A program made the translations under genes and the position numbers. This document shows positions 43,719 to 55,400 of a DNA stretch of 64,000 nt, piece by piece. The stretch is from Tetragonia tetragonoides (taxonomy: Eukaryota > Streptophyta > Magnoliopsida > Caryophyllales > Aizoaceae). Location of the stretch: assembly GCA_038025085.1 (NCBI GenBank), contig CM076142.1, positions 31,658,501 to 31,722,500 on the forward strand, written 5' to 3'. Each line of letters opens with the position of its first letter. Within the stretch, counting starts at the first letter, position 1. The notes beneath the pieces were generated by a model. That model was not told the origin of the DNA. It searched no databases and saw only the letters and a program-made list of their open reading frames with translations.

Positions 43719-44668
43719 CATTGGCATCGAGTAAACCCGCCTTTACAAGCCTAACAGGGACCCAATAACCAACCCTAAGGGCCTCCCATGTCACATAGGG
43801 GTCTCCTGTACGATATCGGGCGAAAATATTAACGTTGAAAACTTTGCGTCCGGTGGCCCAAAACACGTCCCCTAGAGCATTCCCGAGGCCCAGTTGCCGT
43901 TTCTGCCCGAAATTTTTTCGAAAGCTCTATTATGGCCCTAGGGGACCCCAGTGCACCGGGAGGGTCACCTTGATTCCCGAACTCAGATATCACCCATGTC
44001 GCCCGTTTTTGGGGCAAAACATTGGTATCGCGTAAAACCGCCCTTACAAGCCTATCTGGGTTCCAATAACCGACCCTAAGGGCCTCCCATGTCCCATAGG
44101 GGTCTCCTGTACGATATCGGGCGAAAATATTAACGTCGAAAGCTTTGCGTCCGGTGGCCCAAAACACGTCCCCTAGAGCATTCCCGGGGCCCAGTTGCCG
44201 TTTTCGCCCGAAATTTTTTCGGAAGCTCTATTATGGCCCTAGGGGACCCCAGTGCACCGGGAGGGTCACCTTGATTCCCGAACTCAGATATCACCCATGT
44301 GCTCGTTTTTGGGCCAAAACATTGACATCTCGTAAAACCGCCCTTACAAGCCTATCAAGGACCCAGTAACCGATCTTGGGGGCCTCCCACGTCCCCTATG
44401 GGTCTCCCGTAGGATATGGGGGTGAAAATATTAACTTCGAAAAGTTTGCGTCCGAGGGGCGAAAATATTAACATCGGAAACATTGCGTCCGGGGGCCCAA
44501 AACACGTGCCCTAGAGCATTACCGGGGCCCGGTTGCCGTTTTCGCACGAAATTTTTTCGTGGGCTCTATTATGGCCCTAGGGTACCCCCGATGCCCCGGG
44601 AGGGTCACCTTGATTCCCGGACTCAGATATCACCCATGTCGCCCGTTTTTGGGCCAAAACATTGGCAT
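43719..44668 (+). repeat. Satellite spacer between E8 and E9
   Basis: About three monomers with the variant landmark GCGTCCGGTGGCCC and CGATATCGGGCG. It includes a 37-bp local duplication (GAAAATATTAAC at 44424 and 44461). The block ends at the target-type AAAACATTGGCAT (44656-44668). Confidence 0.93.
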
Positions 44669-44720
44669 TGCTCTCCCTTTTCTTCTCTACAGAGTTCGTC
44701 CATTAGCAACTCTGAGTTCG

Positions 44721-46124
44721 ATGGGGAAGAAAGAGAAATCAAAGCGAGGGATTGGAAACGATGATGAAAGTGCGGAGAAATCGACAGCTCCACCTGTTCC
44801 CACGAAGAATGTGACACAAAGAAAACGTTCGACCCAAACCCATGAAAACCTAGGTCGGGTTATGAGAAATTTAACGGATGAATTGGAGGACCCAGAAATT
44901 ATGTCACCGGAAATGCACTCTGAAACTCTGCAGGAAATGGAATTAGCGCAAGAAAAAATTAATTCTTGGTTGTCGAAGATGAAGGAAAGGGCTAGAAATC
45001 AAGCCTCCGATGAAGAACAGGTCGAAACTGCGACACAAGAAAAACAGCAACAATTTGCAGAGTCAGGTAAAACATCTGCTTGGGAAAAATTCGACATTAC
45101 AAAACTTAAAAATGCTGGATTTAAACTTGATTTTATAGCTCCTGTTATGCTTGATGGGAAACCAGTAGGTGAAATTAACCTCAAGGACATAGAATCTGAA
45201 ATTAATTATTGGAATCAATCTGTTGTCTGCTATGTTATGGGGTCAAGACCACCTATCAGTGTGCTTAGTGGATTCCTTAGGAGAATTTGGTCGAAGAGGG
45301 GAATGAATAAAATAGCTATGATGAAAAATGGGCTAGTTATTGTTCGATTTGATTCAATGGAACAAAGAAATGCAGTGCTAGAGGAAGGGGTTTACCATTT
45401 TGACAATAAACCAATGATTGTTAGACCTTGGGCTGAAAATATAGACTATGCCCATGAGGAACTCACATCTGTTCCTATTTGGGTTAAATTCCCTGGTCTA
45501 AATGTCAAGTATTGGAATGCAGTAGGGCTGAGTAAAATGGCAAGTTTGGTAGGCAGACCAATGATGGCTGACAGAAACACTGAATTGAAAGTAGGGATTC
45601 AATATGCCAGAGTCTTGATTGAAGTGGAGATAGGGGGGAAATATCCTGATAAGGTACACTACAAGAATGAAAGAGGGAACATAGTGGAACAAGAAGTTGA
45701 GTATGACTGGAAACCTGTACTGTGCAACCACTGCAAACAACATGGACACAGTGAGACTGAATGCAGGAAAAAGAAAGCAACACAGGAGCCTATGACACAG
45801 ACAATGCCTGTGCACCAAATACCTGCACAGCAAGCAAAGCCAAGAACACAGCAATGGCAGAATGCAGGGAGAGGTAGAGGCAGGATGGGCAATGCAGGGA
45901 GAGGGACAAGGGCTGGAAGAGGTTTCTACAGACAAATTCAACAGACTAACAATGCAGCAACCCAATCACAGAATCCATTTGACATACTCCAAGATGTAGA
46001 TGGGGATCAGGAGGGAAGACAGGCACAAGGGCAAGTAACAGTGCCAGGAATGCAGGAAGAACAAGTATCAGAGGAAGTACCAGTACATGGTAAGACTCCT
46101 ATCTTGACTGATAGTCATGGATAG
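44721..46124 (+). CDS. LINE ORF1 protein, E9
   Basis: 467 residues, same architecture as E8 ORF1, and identical to E10 in the translation. The frame is open upstream through the leader into the satellite (ATG at 44559), which would add 54 residues of satellite-derived sequence. I keep the conserved MGKKEKSKRG start because all eight copies that retain ORF1's beginning or leader support it. The leader here has no upstream ORF because the insertion breakpoint removed its A. Confidence 0.9.
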   Translation: MGKKEKSKRGIGNDDESAEKSTAPPVPTKNVTQRKRSTQTHENLGRVMRNLTDELEDPEIMSPEMHSETLQEMELAQEKINSWLSKMKERARNQASDEEQVETATQEKQQQFAESGKTSAWEKFDITKLKNAGFKLDFIAPVMLDGKPVGEINLKDIESEINYWNQSVVCYVMGSRPPISVLSGFLRRIWSKRGMNKIAMMKNGLVIVRFDSMEQRNAVLEEGVYHFDNKPMIVRPWAENIDYAHEELTSVPIWVKFPGLNVKYWNAVGLSKMASLVGRPMMADRNTELKVGIQYARVLIEVEIGGKYPDKVHYKNERGNIVEQEVEYDWKPVLCNHCKQHGHSETECRKKKATQEPMTQTMPVHQIPAQQAKPRTQQWQNAGRGRGRMGNAGRGTRAGRGFYRQIQQTNNAATQSQNPFDILQDVDGDQEGRQAQGQVTVPGMQEEQVSEEVPVHGKTPILTDSHG

Positions 46125-49100
46125 GATGCTTATTTGGAATGTTAGAGGCCTGAATGGCCCAAACAAGCAGAGGGATGTGGCCCTCTACTGTAAAAAAAAT
46201 AAATGTGGATTGGTAGCTTTTCTTGAAACAAAAATTAGATTAGTTAACCTGGAAAAATGCAAAAATAGTTTCATGCCAGAGTGGGAATCATTTAGTAACC
46301 ACAATGAACACAGACTTGGTAGAATTTGGATTAGGTGGTTACCTAATTATTTTCATGTTGACATTATTTTTTCCTCTGTGCAAATGGTCATATGTAATGT
46401 GAGAAACAAGGAAGGGAAAAAAGATTTTGTGGTGAGTTTTGTATATGGAATGAATGAGAAAGAAGATAGGAAGCAACTGTGGAGGGATATGAATGATTTT
46501 GCTACTACCTGCAACAAACCATGGATTGTTGGAGGGGATTTCAACAATGTTTTGCTTCATGAGAACAGACAAGGTGGCTTGCCAGTCACCTATGCTGAAA
46601 TTCAGGATTTTAAATCCTGTATAGATAGTTGTTTCTTACATGAAATGAGTTGGTCTGGATGCCCTTATACCTGGAACAATAGGCATGAAGAGAGGGGAAG
46701 GGTATACTCTAAGATAGATTGGGTCTTTGTCAACAGTTTATGGATGCAGGAGTTTGACCAGTGCACCCTACAGTTCATGCCAGAGGATGTATCTGATCAT
46801 ACCCCTATCTACATAACCCTGCACAAAAACCTGAATATTAATAAAACCCCCTTTAAATTCTTTAATATGTGGTGCCTTCACTCTGAATTCCTAGCCTTGG
46901 TGCAGCAAGCATGGAATTGTAGAACACAAGGTACAAAAATGTTTAAGGTATACCAAAAACTGAAAAATGTGAAACATGCATTGAAAAAGCTCAACAGAGC
47001 TGAGTTTAGTGATATTTTAGCTCAGACTGAGATTGCTAGATCAGTAATGAATCAAGCACAAGAAGATGCAAACAAAGAGCCACTGAATGAATTACTGCAG
47101 AAGGGAGAAATTCAGGCTAGGAGAAGGTTCAACGACATAAACCTGGCAGCTGAGACATTCCTACAACAAAAGAGCAAGGCTAGGTGGGTGCAACTGGGAG
47201 ATGGAAATAATCAGTTTTTCCATGCAATTATGAAACAGAGAAGGCAACAAAACAGATTGCACTCCATACAGACACAAGAGGGCATCTTATTGGAGGAAAA
47301 AGACTTGATCATTGAAGAATTTGTGGGGTTTTACAGGAAGATGCTGGGGGTATCAGGAACCAGAGGCACTACAGCAGAGGAGAGCTTCTTTTCAGCAGGG
47401 AAAAAACTAAGTATGCAACAACAGATGAGCATCAGTGCACCAGTGACTGCTGAGGAAGTACAGAGAGCTATGTTTGACATTGATAGGAATAAAAGCCCAG
47501 GCCCTGATGGCTTTGGCTCAGGTTTCTTCAAGGAAGCATGGAGTATTGTTGGGGATGAAGTGACCAATGCAATTATAGATTTTTTTGAAGCCTCTAAAAT
47601 GCTTAAAGAGGTGAATGCAACTAACCTTTGTCTTGTGCAGAAAATAGGGAACCCTGAAAAAGCCTCTGATTTCAGACCTATTGCATGCTGCAACACCATA
47701 TACAAATGCATTTCAAAGATCCTATGTGGAAGATTGGCAACAGTGCTACCTGACCTCATCTCTGTGAACCAGGGTGCCTTTGTGGCACAAAGGTCAATTG
47801 TGCACAACATCATGATATGTCAGGACCTAATCAAGCACTACAACAGGAAGCAATCCTCGCCTAGATGCTTGATGAAGATAGACCTGAGGAAAGCTTATGA
47901 TACAATACACTGGAGCTTTATCAAGGAGATGCTGCAAGGGTATGGATTCCCAATTAAGTTTATTGGCTGGATACTGGAATGTATACAAACTGCAAGTTTC
48001 AGCATCAACATAAATGGTGGAGTACATGGATTCTTTACTGCTCAACGTGGCATCAGGCAAGGAGATCCAGTGTCCCCATTGATATTTGTGCTGGTCATGG
48101 AGTATTTCTCAAGGATTCTGAAAATTGCATGCATGGACAAAAGCTTCAATTGGCACCCCATGTGCAAGGAACTAGCTTTGAGCCACTTGTGTTTTGCTGA
48201 TGATCTGATGTGTTTCTGCAAAGCTACCCCTGAATCTGTAAGTATAATGATGAATTGCATAAATTACTTTGCACAAGCTACTGGGCTGCATGCTAATAAG
48301 GAGAAATCTAACCTATACATAGCTGGTGTGGATGGGGAAACAAAAAGAGAATTGTTAGCATTATCTGGATTTAGGGAGGGTACATTACCTATGAAGTACT
48401 TGGGAGTCCCACTTTCTCCATCTAAATGGAGCAAAATTGACTGTGAGTGCTTGGTTGATAAAATGACCAAAAAATTGCAGATATGGGCTTCTAGGAACCT
48501 ATCATATGCAGGAAGAACCCAACTCATAAATTCTGTGCTTTTCTCTATACATGTGTACTGGTCTAGCATTTTCATAATGCCTGCAGGGGTACTTAAAAGT
48601 ATAGAACAAAAATGCAGATATTTCTTATGGGGATCCACTGAGGAGAAGCACAAAACCAACCTGGTGGCATGGGATATAGTATGCATACCTAGGAAAAATG
48701 GGGGCATAAACATAAAAAATTGCAAATGGTTTAATGTGGCTCTGAATGGAAAACATATCTGGGATTTAGCCACAAAAAAGGATACTTTGTGGGTAAAATG
48801 GATAAATGGGATATATCTGAAAGGGACAAATCTCTGGGATTATGCACCAGTGTGGGGTGCCAGCTGGTACTGGACCAAACTCAACAAAATCAAGAGCTAT
48901 TTCCAGGAGCATTACACAGTTAGAGGGGTCTGGAAAAGAGATGCAGATGGTTGCTATACAGCTGCAAGGGGATACAGCACTTTGGTGGGAGATATGCCTA
49001 AGCAGAGACATGCCAACCTGATTTGGGGAAGGGTAACAATGCCAAGACACAGCTTCTGCCTATGGTTGGCTCAGCAGGGAAGATTGTTAACTAAGGACAG

Positions 49101-49509
49101 AATGCAGAACATGGGCTTCCTGAATGGGGATGATGTATGCAACCTGTGCAAGGCAAAACCAGAAGACCACAATCACCTTTTCTTCACATGTAACATGGCT
49201 GCAGATGTTTTACAACAAGTGAGAAGCTGGCTACAGATTACATCAAGAACAAACACAATTCAGAGCTTGCTGAACTGGATAAGTAGGCAGAAATGCTCAA
49301 ATTTCAGGAAGGAAGTATATGCAGCTGGGCTAGCAGCAGCTGTATACTGGCTGTGGAGAAGCAGAAATATTAAACATTTTGTGGGAAACACTCTTTCTGT
49401 GATGCAGATCATGCAGCAGATTCAGCAACCAGTGAGGATCAGAATACAACAGTGCAGCAGACTGAGAAAAATCAACAGCAAAGACAAAAAATGGGTAGAG
49501 AGAATTTAA
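46117..49509 (+). CDS. LINE ORF2 polyprotein, E9
   Basis: 1,130 residues, intact, with every endonuclease, RT and zinc-binding residue of E8. It differs from E8 by Lys for Asn (A at 47643, in LVQKIGNP; Lys is the state in most other copies). It differs from E10 at five sites: Leu/Met (47734), Val/Leu (48070), Pro/Ser (48229), Gly/Glu (in GVDGETKRE) and Ile/Arg (in VCIPRKNGG). The Ile and Gly states look derived and are shared only with E8. Confidence 0.94.
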   Translation: MDRMLIWNVRGLNGPNKQRDVALYCKKNKCGLVAFLETKIRLVNLEKCKNSFMPEWESFSNHNEHRLGRIWIRWLPNYFHVDIIFSSVQMVICNVRNKEGKKDFVVSFVYGMNEKEDRKQLWRDMNDFATTCNKPWIVGGDFNNVLLHENRQGGLPVTYAEIQDFKSCIDSCFLHEMSWSGCPYTWNNRHEERGRVYSKIDWVFVNSLWMQEFDQCTLQFMPEDVSDHTPIYITLHKNLNINKTPFKFFNMWCLHSEFLALVQQAWNCRTQGTKMFKVYQKLKNVKHALKKLNRAEFSDILAQTEIARSVMNQAQEDANKEPLNELLQKGEIQARRRFNDINLAAETFLQQKSKARWVQLGDGNNQFFHAIMKQRRQQNRLHSIQTQEGILLEEKDLIIEEFVGFYRKMLGVSGTRGTTAEESFFSAGKKLSMQQQMSISAPVTAEEVQRAMFDIDRNKSPGPDGFGSGFFKEAWSIVGDEVTNAIIDFFEASKMLKEVNATNLCLVQKIGNPEKASDFRPIACCNTIYKCISKILCGRLATVLPDLISVNQGAFVAQRSIVHNIMICQDLIKHYNRKQSSPRCLMKIDLRKAYDTIHWSFIKEMLQGYGFPIKFIGWILECIQTASFSININGGVHGFFTAQRGIRQGDPVSPLIFVLVMEYFSRILKIACMDKSFNWHPMCKELALSHLCFADDLMCFCKATPESVSIMMNCINYFAQATGLHANKEKSNLYIAGVDGETKRELLALSGFREGTLPMKYLGVPLSPSKWSKIDCECLVDKMTKKLQIWASRNLSYAGRTQLINSVLFSIHVYWSSIFIMPAGVLKSIEQKCRYFLWGSTEEKHKTNLVAWDIVCIPRKNGGINIKNCKWFNVALNGKHIWDLATKKDTLWVKWINGIYLKGTNLWDYAPVWGASWYWTKLNKIKSYFQEHYTVRGVWKRDADGCYTAARGYSTLVGDMPKQRHANLIWGRVTMPRHSFCLWLAQQGRLLTKDRMQNMGFLNGDDVCNLCKAKPEDHNHLFFTCNMAADVLQQVRSWLQITSRTNTIQSLLNWISRQKCSNFRKEVYAAGLAAAVYWLWRSRNIKHFVGNTLSVMQIMQQIQQPVRIRIQQCSRLRKINSKDKKWVERI

Positions 49510-50031
49510 GTGCTCTTGTACCACAGTAGACTCAGGCAAAAAGACAGGACTGCACCAGATGAGCAACCAGCAGAGGCAGCAGGTCATCAGTGCATGTGTT
49601 AGGCATCAAGTCAGCAAATAGCAGGAGGAAGACAGCAAGGTTATGCAGCAGGTTACAGCAGGGGAATCAAAACCAGTGGGCAGAAGCTAGACTCAACAGC
49701 ATGTCAGAATCAGAATACATCAACTCCTGGAAGTTTTGGTTGTAATATTTTTAGATATAAATGTTTTTGTATTTTGCTGTAAGTCAGAAATAATTTTTGC
49801 AAATTGTAATGTTTACAGAGATGGTGGGAAACAATTTTTGCAAATTGTAATGTTTACAGAGAGGGTGAACCATTGTCTGTAGTGAGTTGCACCAGATTGA
49901 AGGGATGTAAGGTAGTAGAGGGATGTAGCAAAAAGGAACCCTACCTAGTAGGTGGCCTTGGATCTACATTGCCTAAGGACTGTAATCTTGTTACATTACA
50001 GAGAGCAATAATACAATTTCTGACTTGCACC
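49510..50031 (+). other. 3' UTR of E9
   Basis: As in E8, with one private change seen (CAGCAAATAGCAGG near 49612, C in E8 and E10). It includes the 41-bp duplication at 49794/49835. Confidence 0.8.
49980..50001 (+). promoter_or_regulatory. 3' terminal stem-loop, E9
   Basis: CTGTAAT, loop CTTGTTAC, ATTACAG, same as E8. Confidence 0.6.
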
Positions 50032-50041
50032 AAAAAAAAAA

Positions 50042-50991
50042 CATTGGCATCGAGTAAACCCGCCTTTACAAGCCTAACAGGGACCCAATAACCAACCCTA
50101 AGGGCCTCCCATGTCACATAGGGGTCTCCTGTACGATATCGGGCGAAAATATTAACGTTGAAAACTTTGCGTCCGGTGGCCCAAAACACGTCCCCTAGAG
50201 CATTCCCGAGGCCCAGTTGCCGTTTCTGCCCGAAATTTTTTCGAAAGCTCTATTATGGCCCTAGGGGACCCCAGTGCACCGGGAGGGTCACCTTGATTCC
50301 CGAACTCAGATATCACCCATGTCGCCCGTTTTTGGGGCAAAACATTGGTATCGCGTAAAACCGCCCTTACAAGCCTATCTGGGTTCCAATAACCGACCCT
50401 AAGGGCCTCCCATGTCCCATAGGGGTCTCCTGTACGATATCGGGCGAAAATATTAACGTCGAAAGCTTTGCGTCCGGTGGCCCAAAACACGTCCCCTAGA
50501 GCATTCCCGGGGCCCAGTTGCCGTTTTCGCCCGAAATTTTTTCGGAAGCTCTATTATGGCCCTAGGGGACCCCAGTGCACCGGGAGGGTCACCTTGATTC
50601 CCGAACTCAGATATCACCCATGTGCTCGTTTTTGGGCCAAAACATTGACATCTCGTAAAACCGCCCTTACAAGCCTATCAAGGACCCAGTAGCCGATCTT
50701 GGGGGCCTCCCACGTCCCCTATGGGTCTCCCGTAGGATATGGGGGTGAAAATATTAACTTCGAAAAGTTTGCGTCCGAGGGGCGAAAATATTAACATCGG
50801 AAACATTGCGTCCGGGGGCCCAAAACACGTGCCCTAGAGCATTACCGGGGCCCGGTTGCCGTTTTCGCACGAAATTTTTTCGTGGGCTCTATTATGGCCC
50901 TAGGGTACCCCCGATGCCCCGGGAGGGTCACCTTGATTCCCGGACTCAGATATCACCCATGTCGCCCGTTTTTGGGCCAAAACATTGGCAT
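50042..50991 (+). repeat. Satellite spacer between E9 and E10
   Basis: Second copy of the 950-bp spacer, with the same 37-bp duplication (50747/50784). It ends AAAACATTGGCAT (50979-50991), the 5' target copy of E10. Confidence 0.93.
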
Positions 50992-51043
50992 TGCTCTCCC
51001 TTTTCTTCTCTACAGAGTTCGTCCATTAGCAACTCTGAGTTCG

Positions 51044-52447
51044 ATGGGGAAGAAAGAGAAATCAAAGCGAGGGATTGGAAACGATGATGAAAGTGCGGAG
51101 AAATCGACAGCTCCACCTGTTCCCACGAAGAATGTGACACAAAGAAAACGTTCGACCCAAACCCATGAAAACCTAGGTCGGGTTATGAGAAATTTAACGG
51201 ATGAATTGGAGGACCCAGAAATTATGTCACCGGAAATGCACTCTGAAACTCTGCAGGAAATGGAATTAGCGCAAGAAAAAATTAATTCTTGGTTGTCGAA
51301 GATGAAGGAAAGGGCTAGAAATCAAGCCTCCGATGAAGAACAGGTCGAAACTGCGACACAAGAAAAACAGCAACAATTTGCAGAGTCAGGTAAAACATCT
51401 GCTTGGGAAAAATTCGACATTACAAAACTTAAAAATGCTGGATTTAAACTTGATTTTATAGCTCCTGTTATGCTTGATGGGAAACCAGTAGGTGAAATTA
51501 ACCTCAAGGACATAGAATCTGAAATTAATTATTGGAATCAATCTGTTGTCTGCTATGTTATGGGGTCAAGACCACCTATCAGTGTGCTTAGTGGATTCCT
51601 TAGGAGAATTTGGTCGAAGAGGGGAATGAATAAAATAGCTATGATGAAAAATGGGCTAGTTATTGTTCGATTTGATTCAATGGAACAAAGAAATGCAGTG
51701 CTAGAGGAAGGGGTTTACCATTTTGACAATAAACCAATGATTGTTAGACCTTGGGCTGAAAATATAGACTATGCCCATGAGGAACTCACATCTGTTCCTA
51801 TTTGGGTTAAATTCCCTGGTCTAAATGTCAAGTATTGGAATGCAGTAGGGCTGAGTAAAATGGCAAGTTTGGTAGGCAGACCAATGATGGCTGACAGAAA
51901 CACTGAATTGAAAGTAGGGATTCAATATGCCAGAGTCTTGATTGAAGTGGAGATAGGGGGGAAATATCCTGATAAGGTACACTACAAGAATGAAAGAGGG
52001 AACATAGTGGAACAAGAAGTTGAGTATGACTGGAAACCTGTACTGTGCAACCACTGCAAACAACATGGACACAGTGAGACTGAATGCAGGAAAAAGAAAG
52101 CAACACAGGAGCCTATGACACAGACAATGCCTGTGCACCAAATACCTGCACAGCAAGCAAAGCCAAGAACACAGCAATGGCAGAATGCAGGGAGAGGTAG
52201 AGGCAGGATGGGCAATGCAGGGAGAGGGACAAGGGCTGGAAGAGGTTTCTACAGACAAATTCAACAGACTAACAATGCAGCAACCCAATCACAGAATCCA
52301 TTTGACATACTCCAAGATGTAGATGGGGATCAGGAGGGAAGACAGGCACAAGGGCAAGTAACAGTGCCAGGAATGCAGGAAGAACAAGTATCAGAGGAAG
52401 TACCAGTACATGGTAAGACTCCTATCTTGACTGATAGTCATGGATAG
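51044..52447 (+). CDS. LINE ORF1 protein, E10
   Basis: 467 residues, same protein as E9 ORF1: DUF4283-like core, zinc knuckle CNHCKQHGHSETEC, Arg/Gly-rich segment, Gln-rich tail. It is also open upstream into satellite from 50882, giving a possible 54-residue extension that I do not accept without transcript evidence. Confidence 0.9.
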   Translation: MGKKEKSKRGIGNDDESAEKSTAPPVPTKNVTQRKRSTQTHENLGRVMRNLTDELEDPEIMSPEMHSETLQEMELAQEKINSWLSKMKERARNQASDEEQVETATQEKQQQFAESGKTSAWEKFDITKLKNAGFKLDFIAPVMLDGKPVGEINLKDIESEINYWNQSVVCYVMGSRPPISVLSGFLRRIWSKRGMNKIAMMKNGLVIVRFDSMEQRNAVLEEGVYHFDNKPMIVRPWAENIDYAHEELTSVPIWVKFPGLNVKYWNAVGLSKMASLVGRPMMADRNTELKVGIQYARVLIEVEIGGKYPDKVHYKNERGNIVEQEVEYDWKPVLCNHCKQHGHSETECRKKKATQEPMTQTMPVHQIPAQQAKPRTQQWQNAGRGRGRMGNAGRGTRAGRGFYRQIQQTNNAATQSQNPFDILQDVDGDQEGRQAQGQVTVPGMQEEQVSEEVPVHGKTPILTDSHG

Positions 52448-55400
52448 GATGCTTATTTGGAATGTTAGAGGCCTGAATGGCCCAAACAAGCAGAGGGATG
52501 TGGCCCTCTACTGTAAAAAAAATAAATGTGGATTGGTAGCTTTTCTTGAAACAAAAATTAGATTAGTTAACCTGGAAAAATGCAAAAATAGTTTCATGCC
52601 AGAGTGGGAATCATTTAGTAACCACAATGAACACAGACTTGGTAGAATTTGGATTAGGTGGTTACCTAATTATTTTCATGTTGACATTATTTTTTCCTCT
52701 GTGCAAATGGTCATATGTAATGTGAGAAACAAGGAAGGGAAAAAAGATTTTGTGGTGAGTTTTGTATATGGAATGAATGAGAAAGAAGATAGGAAGCAAC
52801 TGTGGAGGGATATGAATGATTTTGCTACTACCTGCAACAAACCATGGATTGTTGGAGGGGATTTCAACAATGTTTTGCTTCATGAGAACAGACAAGGTGG
52901 CTTGCCAGTCACCTATGCTGAAATTCAGGATTTTAAATCCTGTATAGATAGTTGTTTCTTACATGAAATGAGTTGGTCTGGATGCCCTTATACCTGGAAC
53001 AATAGGCATGAAGAGAGGGGAAGGGTATACTCTAAGATAGATTGGGTCTTTGTCAACAGTTTATGGATGCAGGAGTTTGACCAGTGCACCCTACAGTTCA
53101 TGCCAGAGGATGTATCTGATCATACCCCTATCTACATAACCCTGCACAAAAACCTGAATATTAATAAAACCCCCTTTAAATTCTTTAATATGTGGTGCCT
53201 TCACTCTGAATTCCTAGCCTTGGTGCAGCAAGCATGGAATTGTAGAACACAAGGTACAAAAATGTTTAAGGTATACCAAAAACTGAAAAATGTGAAACAT
53301 GCATTGAAAAAGCTCAACAGAGCTGAGTTTAGTGATATTTTAGCTCAGACTGAGATTGCTAGATCAGTAATGAATCAAGCACAAGAAGATGCAAACAAAG
53401 AGCCACTGAATGAATTACTGCAGAAGGGAGAAATTCAGGCTAGGAGAAGGTTCAACGACATAAACCTGGCAGCTGAGACATTCCTACAACAAAAGAGCAA
53501 GGCTAGGTGGGTGCAACTGGGAGATGGAAATAATCAGTTTTTCCATGCAATTATGAAACAGAGAAGGCAACAAAACAGATTGCACTCCATACAGACACAA
53601 GAGGGCATCTTATTGGAGGAAAAAGACTTGATCATTGAAGAATTTGTGGGGTTTTACAGGAAGATGCTGGGGGTATCAGGAACCAGAGGCACTACAGCAG
53701 AGGAGAGCTTCTTTTCAGCAGGGAAAAAACTAAGTATGCAACAACAGATGAGCATCAGTGCACCAGTGACTGCTGAGGAAGTACAGAGAGCTATGTTTGA
53801 CATTGATAGGAATAAAAGCCCAGGCCCTGATGGCTTTGGCTCAGGTTTCTTCAAGGAAGCATGGAGTATTGTTGGGGATGAAGTGACCAATGCAATTATA
53901 GATTTTTTTGAAGCCTCTAAAATGCTTAAAGAGGTGAATGCAACTAACCTTTGTCTTGTGCAGAAAATAGGGAACCCTGAAAAAGCCTCTGATTTCAGAC
54001 CTATTGCATGCTGCAACACCATATACAAATGCATTTCAAAGATCCTATGTGGAAGAATGGCAACAGTGCTACCTGACCTCATCTCTGTGAACCAGGGTGC
54101 CTTTGTGGCACAAAGGTCAATTGTGCACAACATCATGATATGTCAGGACCTAATCAAGCACTACAACAGGAAGCAATCCTCGCCTAGATGCTTGATGAAG
54201 ATAGACCTGAGGAAAGCTTATGATACAATACACTGGAGCTTTATCAAGGAGATGCTGCAAGGGTATGGATTCCCAATTAAGTTTATTGGCTGGATACTGG
54301 AATGTATACAAACTGCAAGTTTCAGCATCAACATAAATGGTGGAGTACATGGATTCTTTACTGCTCAACGTGGCATCAGGCAAGGAGATCCACTGTCCCC
54401 ATTGATATTTGTGCTGGTCATGGAGTATTTCTCAAGGATTCTGAAAATTGCATGCATGGACAAAAGCTTCAATTGGCACCCCATGTGCAAGGAACTAGCT
54501 TTGAGCCACTTGTGTTTTGCTGATGATCTGATGTGTTTCTGCAAAGCTACCTCTGAATCTGTAAGTATAATGATGAATTGCATAAATTACTTTGCACAAG
54601 CTACTGGGCTGCATGCTAATAAGGAGAAATCTAACCTATACATAGCTGGTGTGGATGAGGAAACAAAAAGAGAATTGTTAGCATTATCTGGATTTAGGGA
54701 GGGTACATTACCTATGAAGTACTTGGGAGTCCCACTTTCTCCATCTAAATGGAGCAAAATTGACTGTGAGTGCTTGGTTGATAAAATGACCAAAAAATTG
54801 CAGATATGGGCTTCTAGGAACCTATCATATGCAGGAAGAACCCAACTCATAAATTCTGTGCTTTTCTCTATACATGTGTACTGGTCTAGCATTTTCATAA
54901 TGCCTGCAGGGGTACTTAAAAGTATAGAACAAAAATGCAGATATTTCTTATGGGGATCCACTGAGGAGAAGCACAAAACCAACCTGGTGGCATGGGATAT
55001 AGTATGCAGACCTAGGAAAAATGGGGGCATAAACATAAAAAATTGCAAATGGTTTAATGTGGCTCTGAATGGAAAACATATCTGGGATTTAGCCACAAAA
55101 AAGGATACTTTGTGGGTAAAATGGATAAATGGGATATATCTGAAAGGGACAAATCTCTGGGATTATGCACCAGTGTGGGGTGCCAGCTGGTACTGGACCA
55201 AACTCAACAAAATCAAGAGCTATTTCCAGGAGCATTACACAGTTAGAGGGGTCTGGAAAAGAGATGCAGATGGTTGCTATACAGCTGCAAGGGGATACAG
55301 CACTTTGGTGGGAGATATGCCTAAGCAGAGACATGCCAACCTGATTTGGGGAAGGGTAACAATGCCAAGACACAGCTTCTGCCTATGGTTGGCTCAGCAG

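Larger units (their letters stand above)
44669..50041 (+). mobile_element. LINE E9: intact ORFs, apparent recombinant
   Basis: The 5' side, including the shortened leader starting TGCTCTCCC, matches E10. The 3' side, including the 10-base A-run and the flanking ATTGGCATCGAGTAAACCC, matches E8. Protein markers agree: ORF1 is as in E10, while the five residues in the 3' half of ORF2 that distinguish E10 are as in E8. It is interpreted as the crossover product of E8 and E10, with no insertion event of its own. Confidence 0.9.

Noticed and set aside
44656..44671. Duplication breakpoint by TGC microhomology between satellite and E8 leader as the origin of the E9/E10 5' end
   Set aside because: AAAACATTGGCAT is repeated on the far side of E10 (56367-56379), so a slightly 5'-truncated insertion explains E10, with E9 then arising by crossover.
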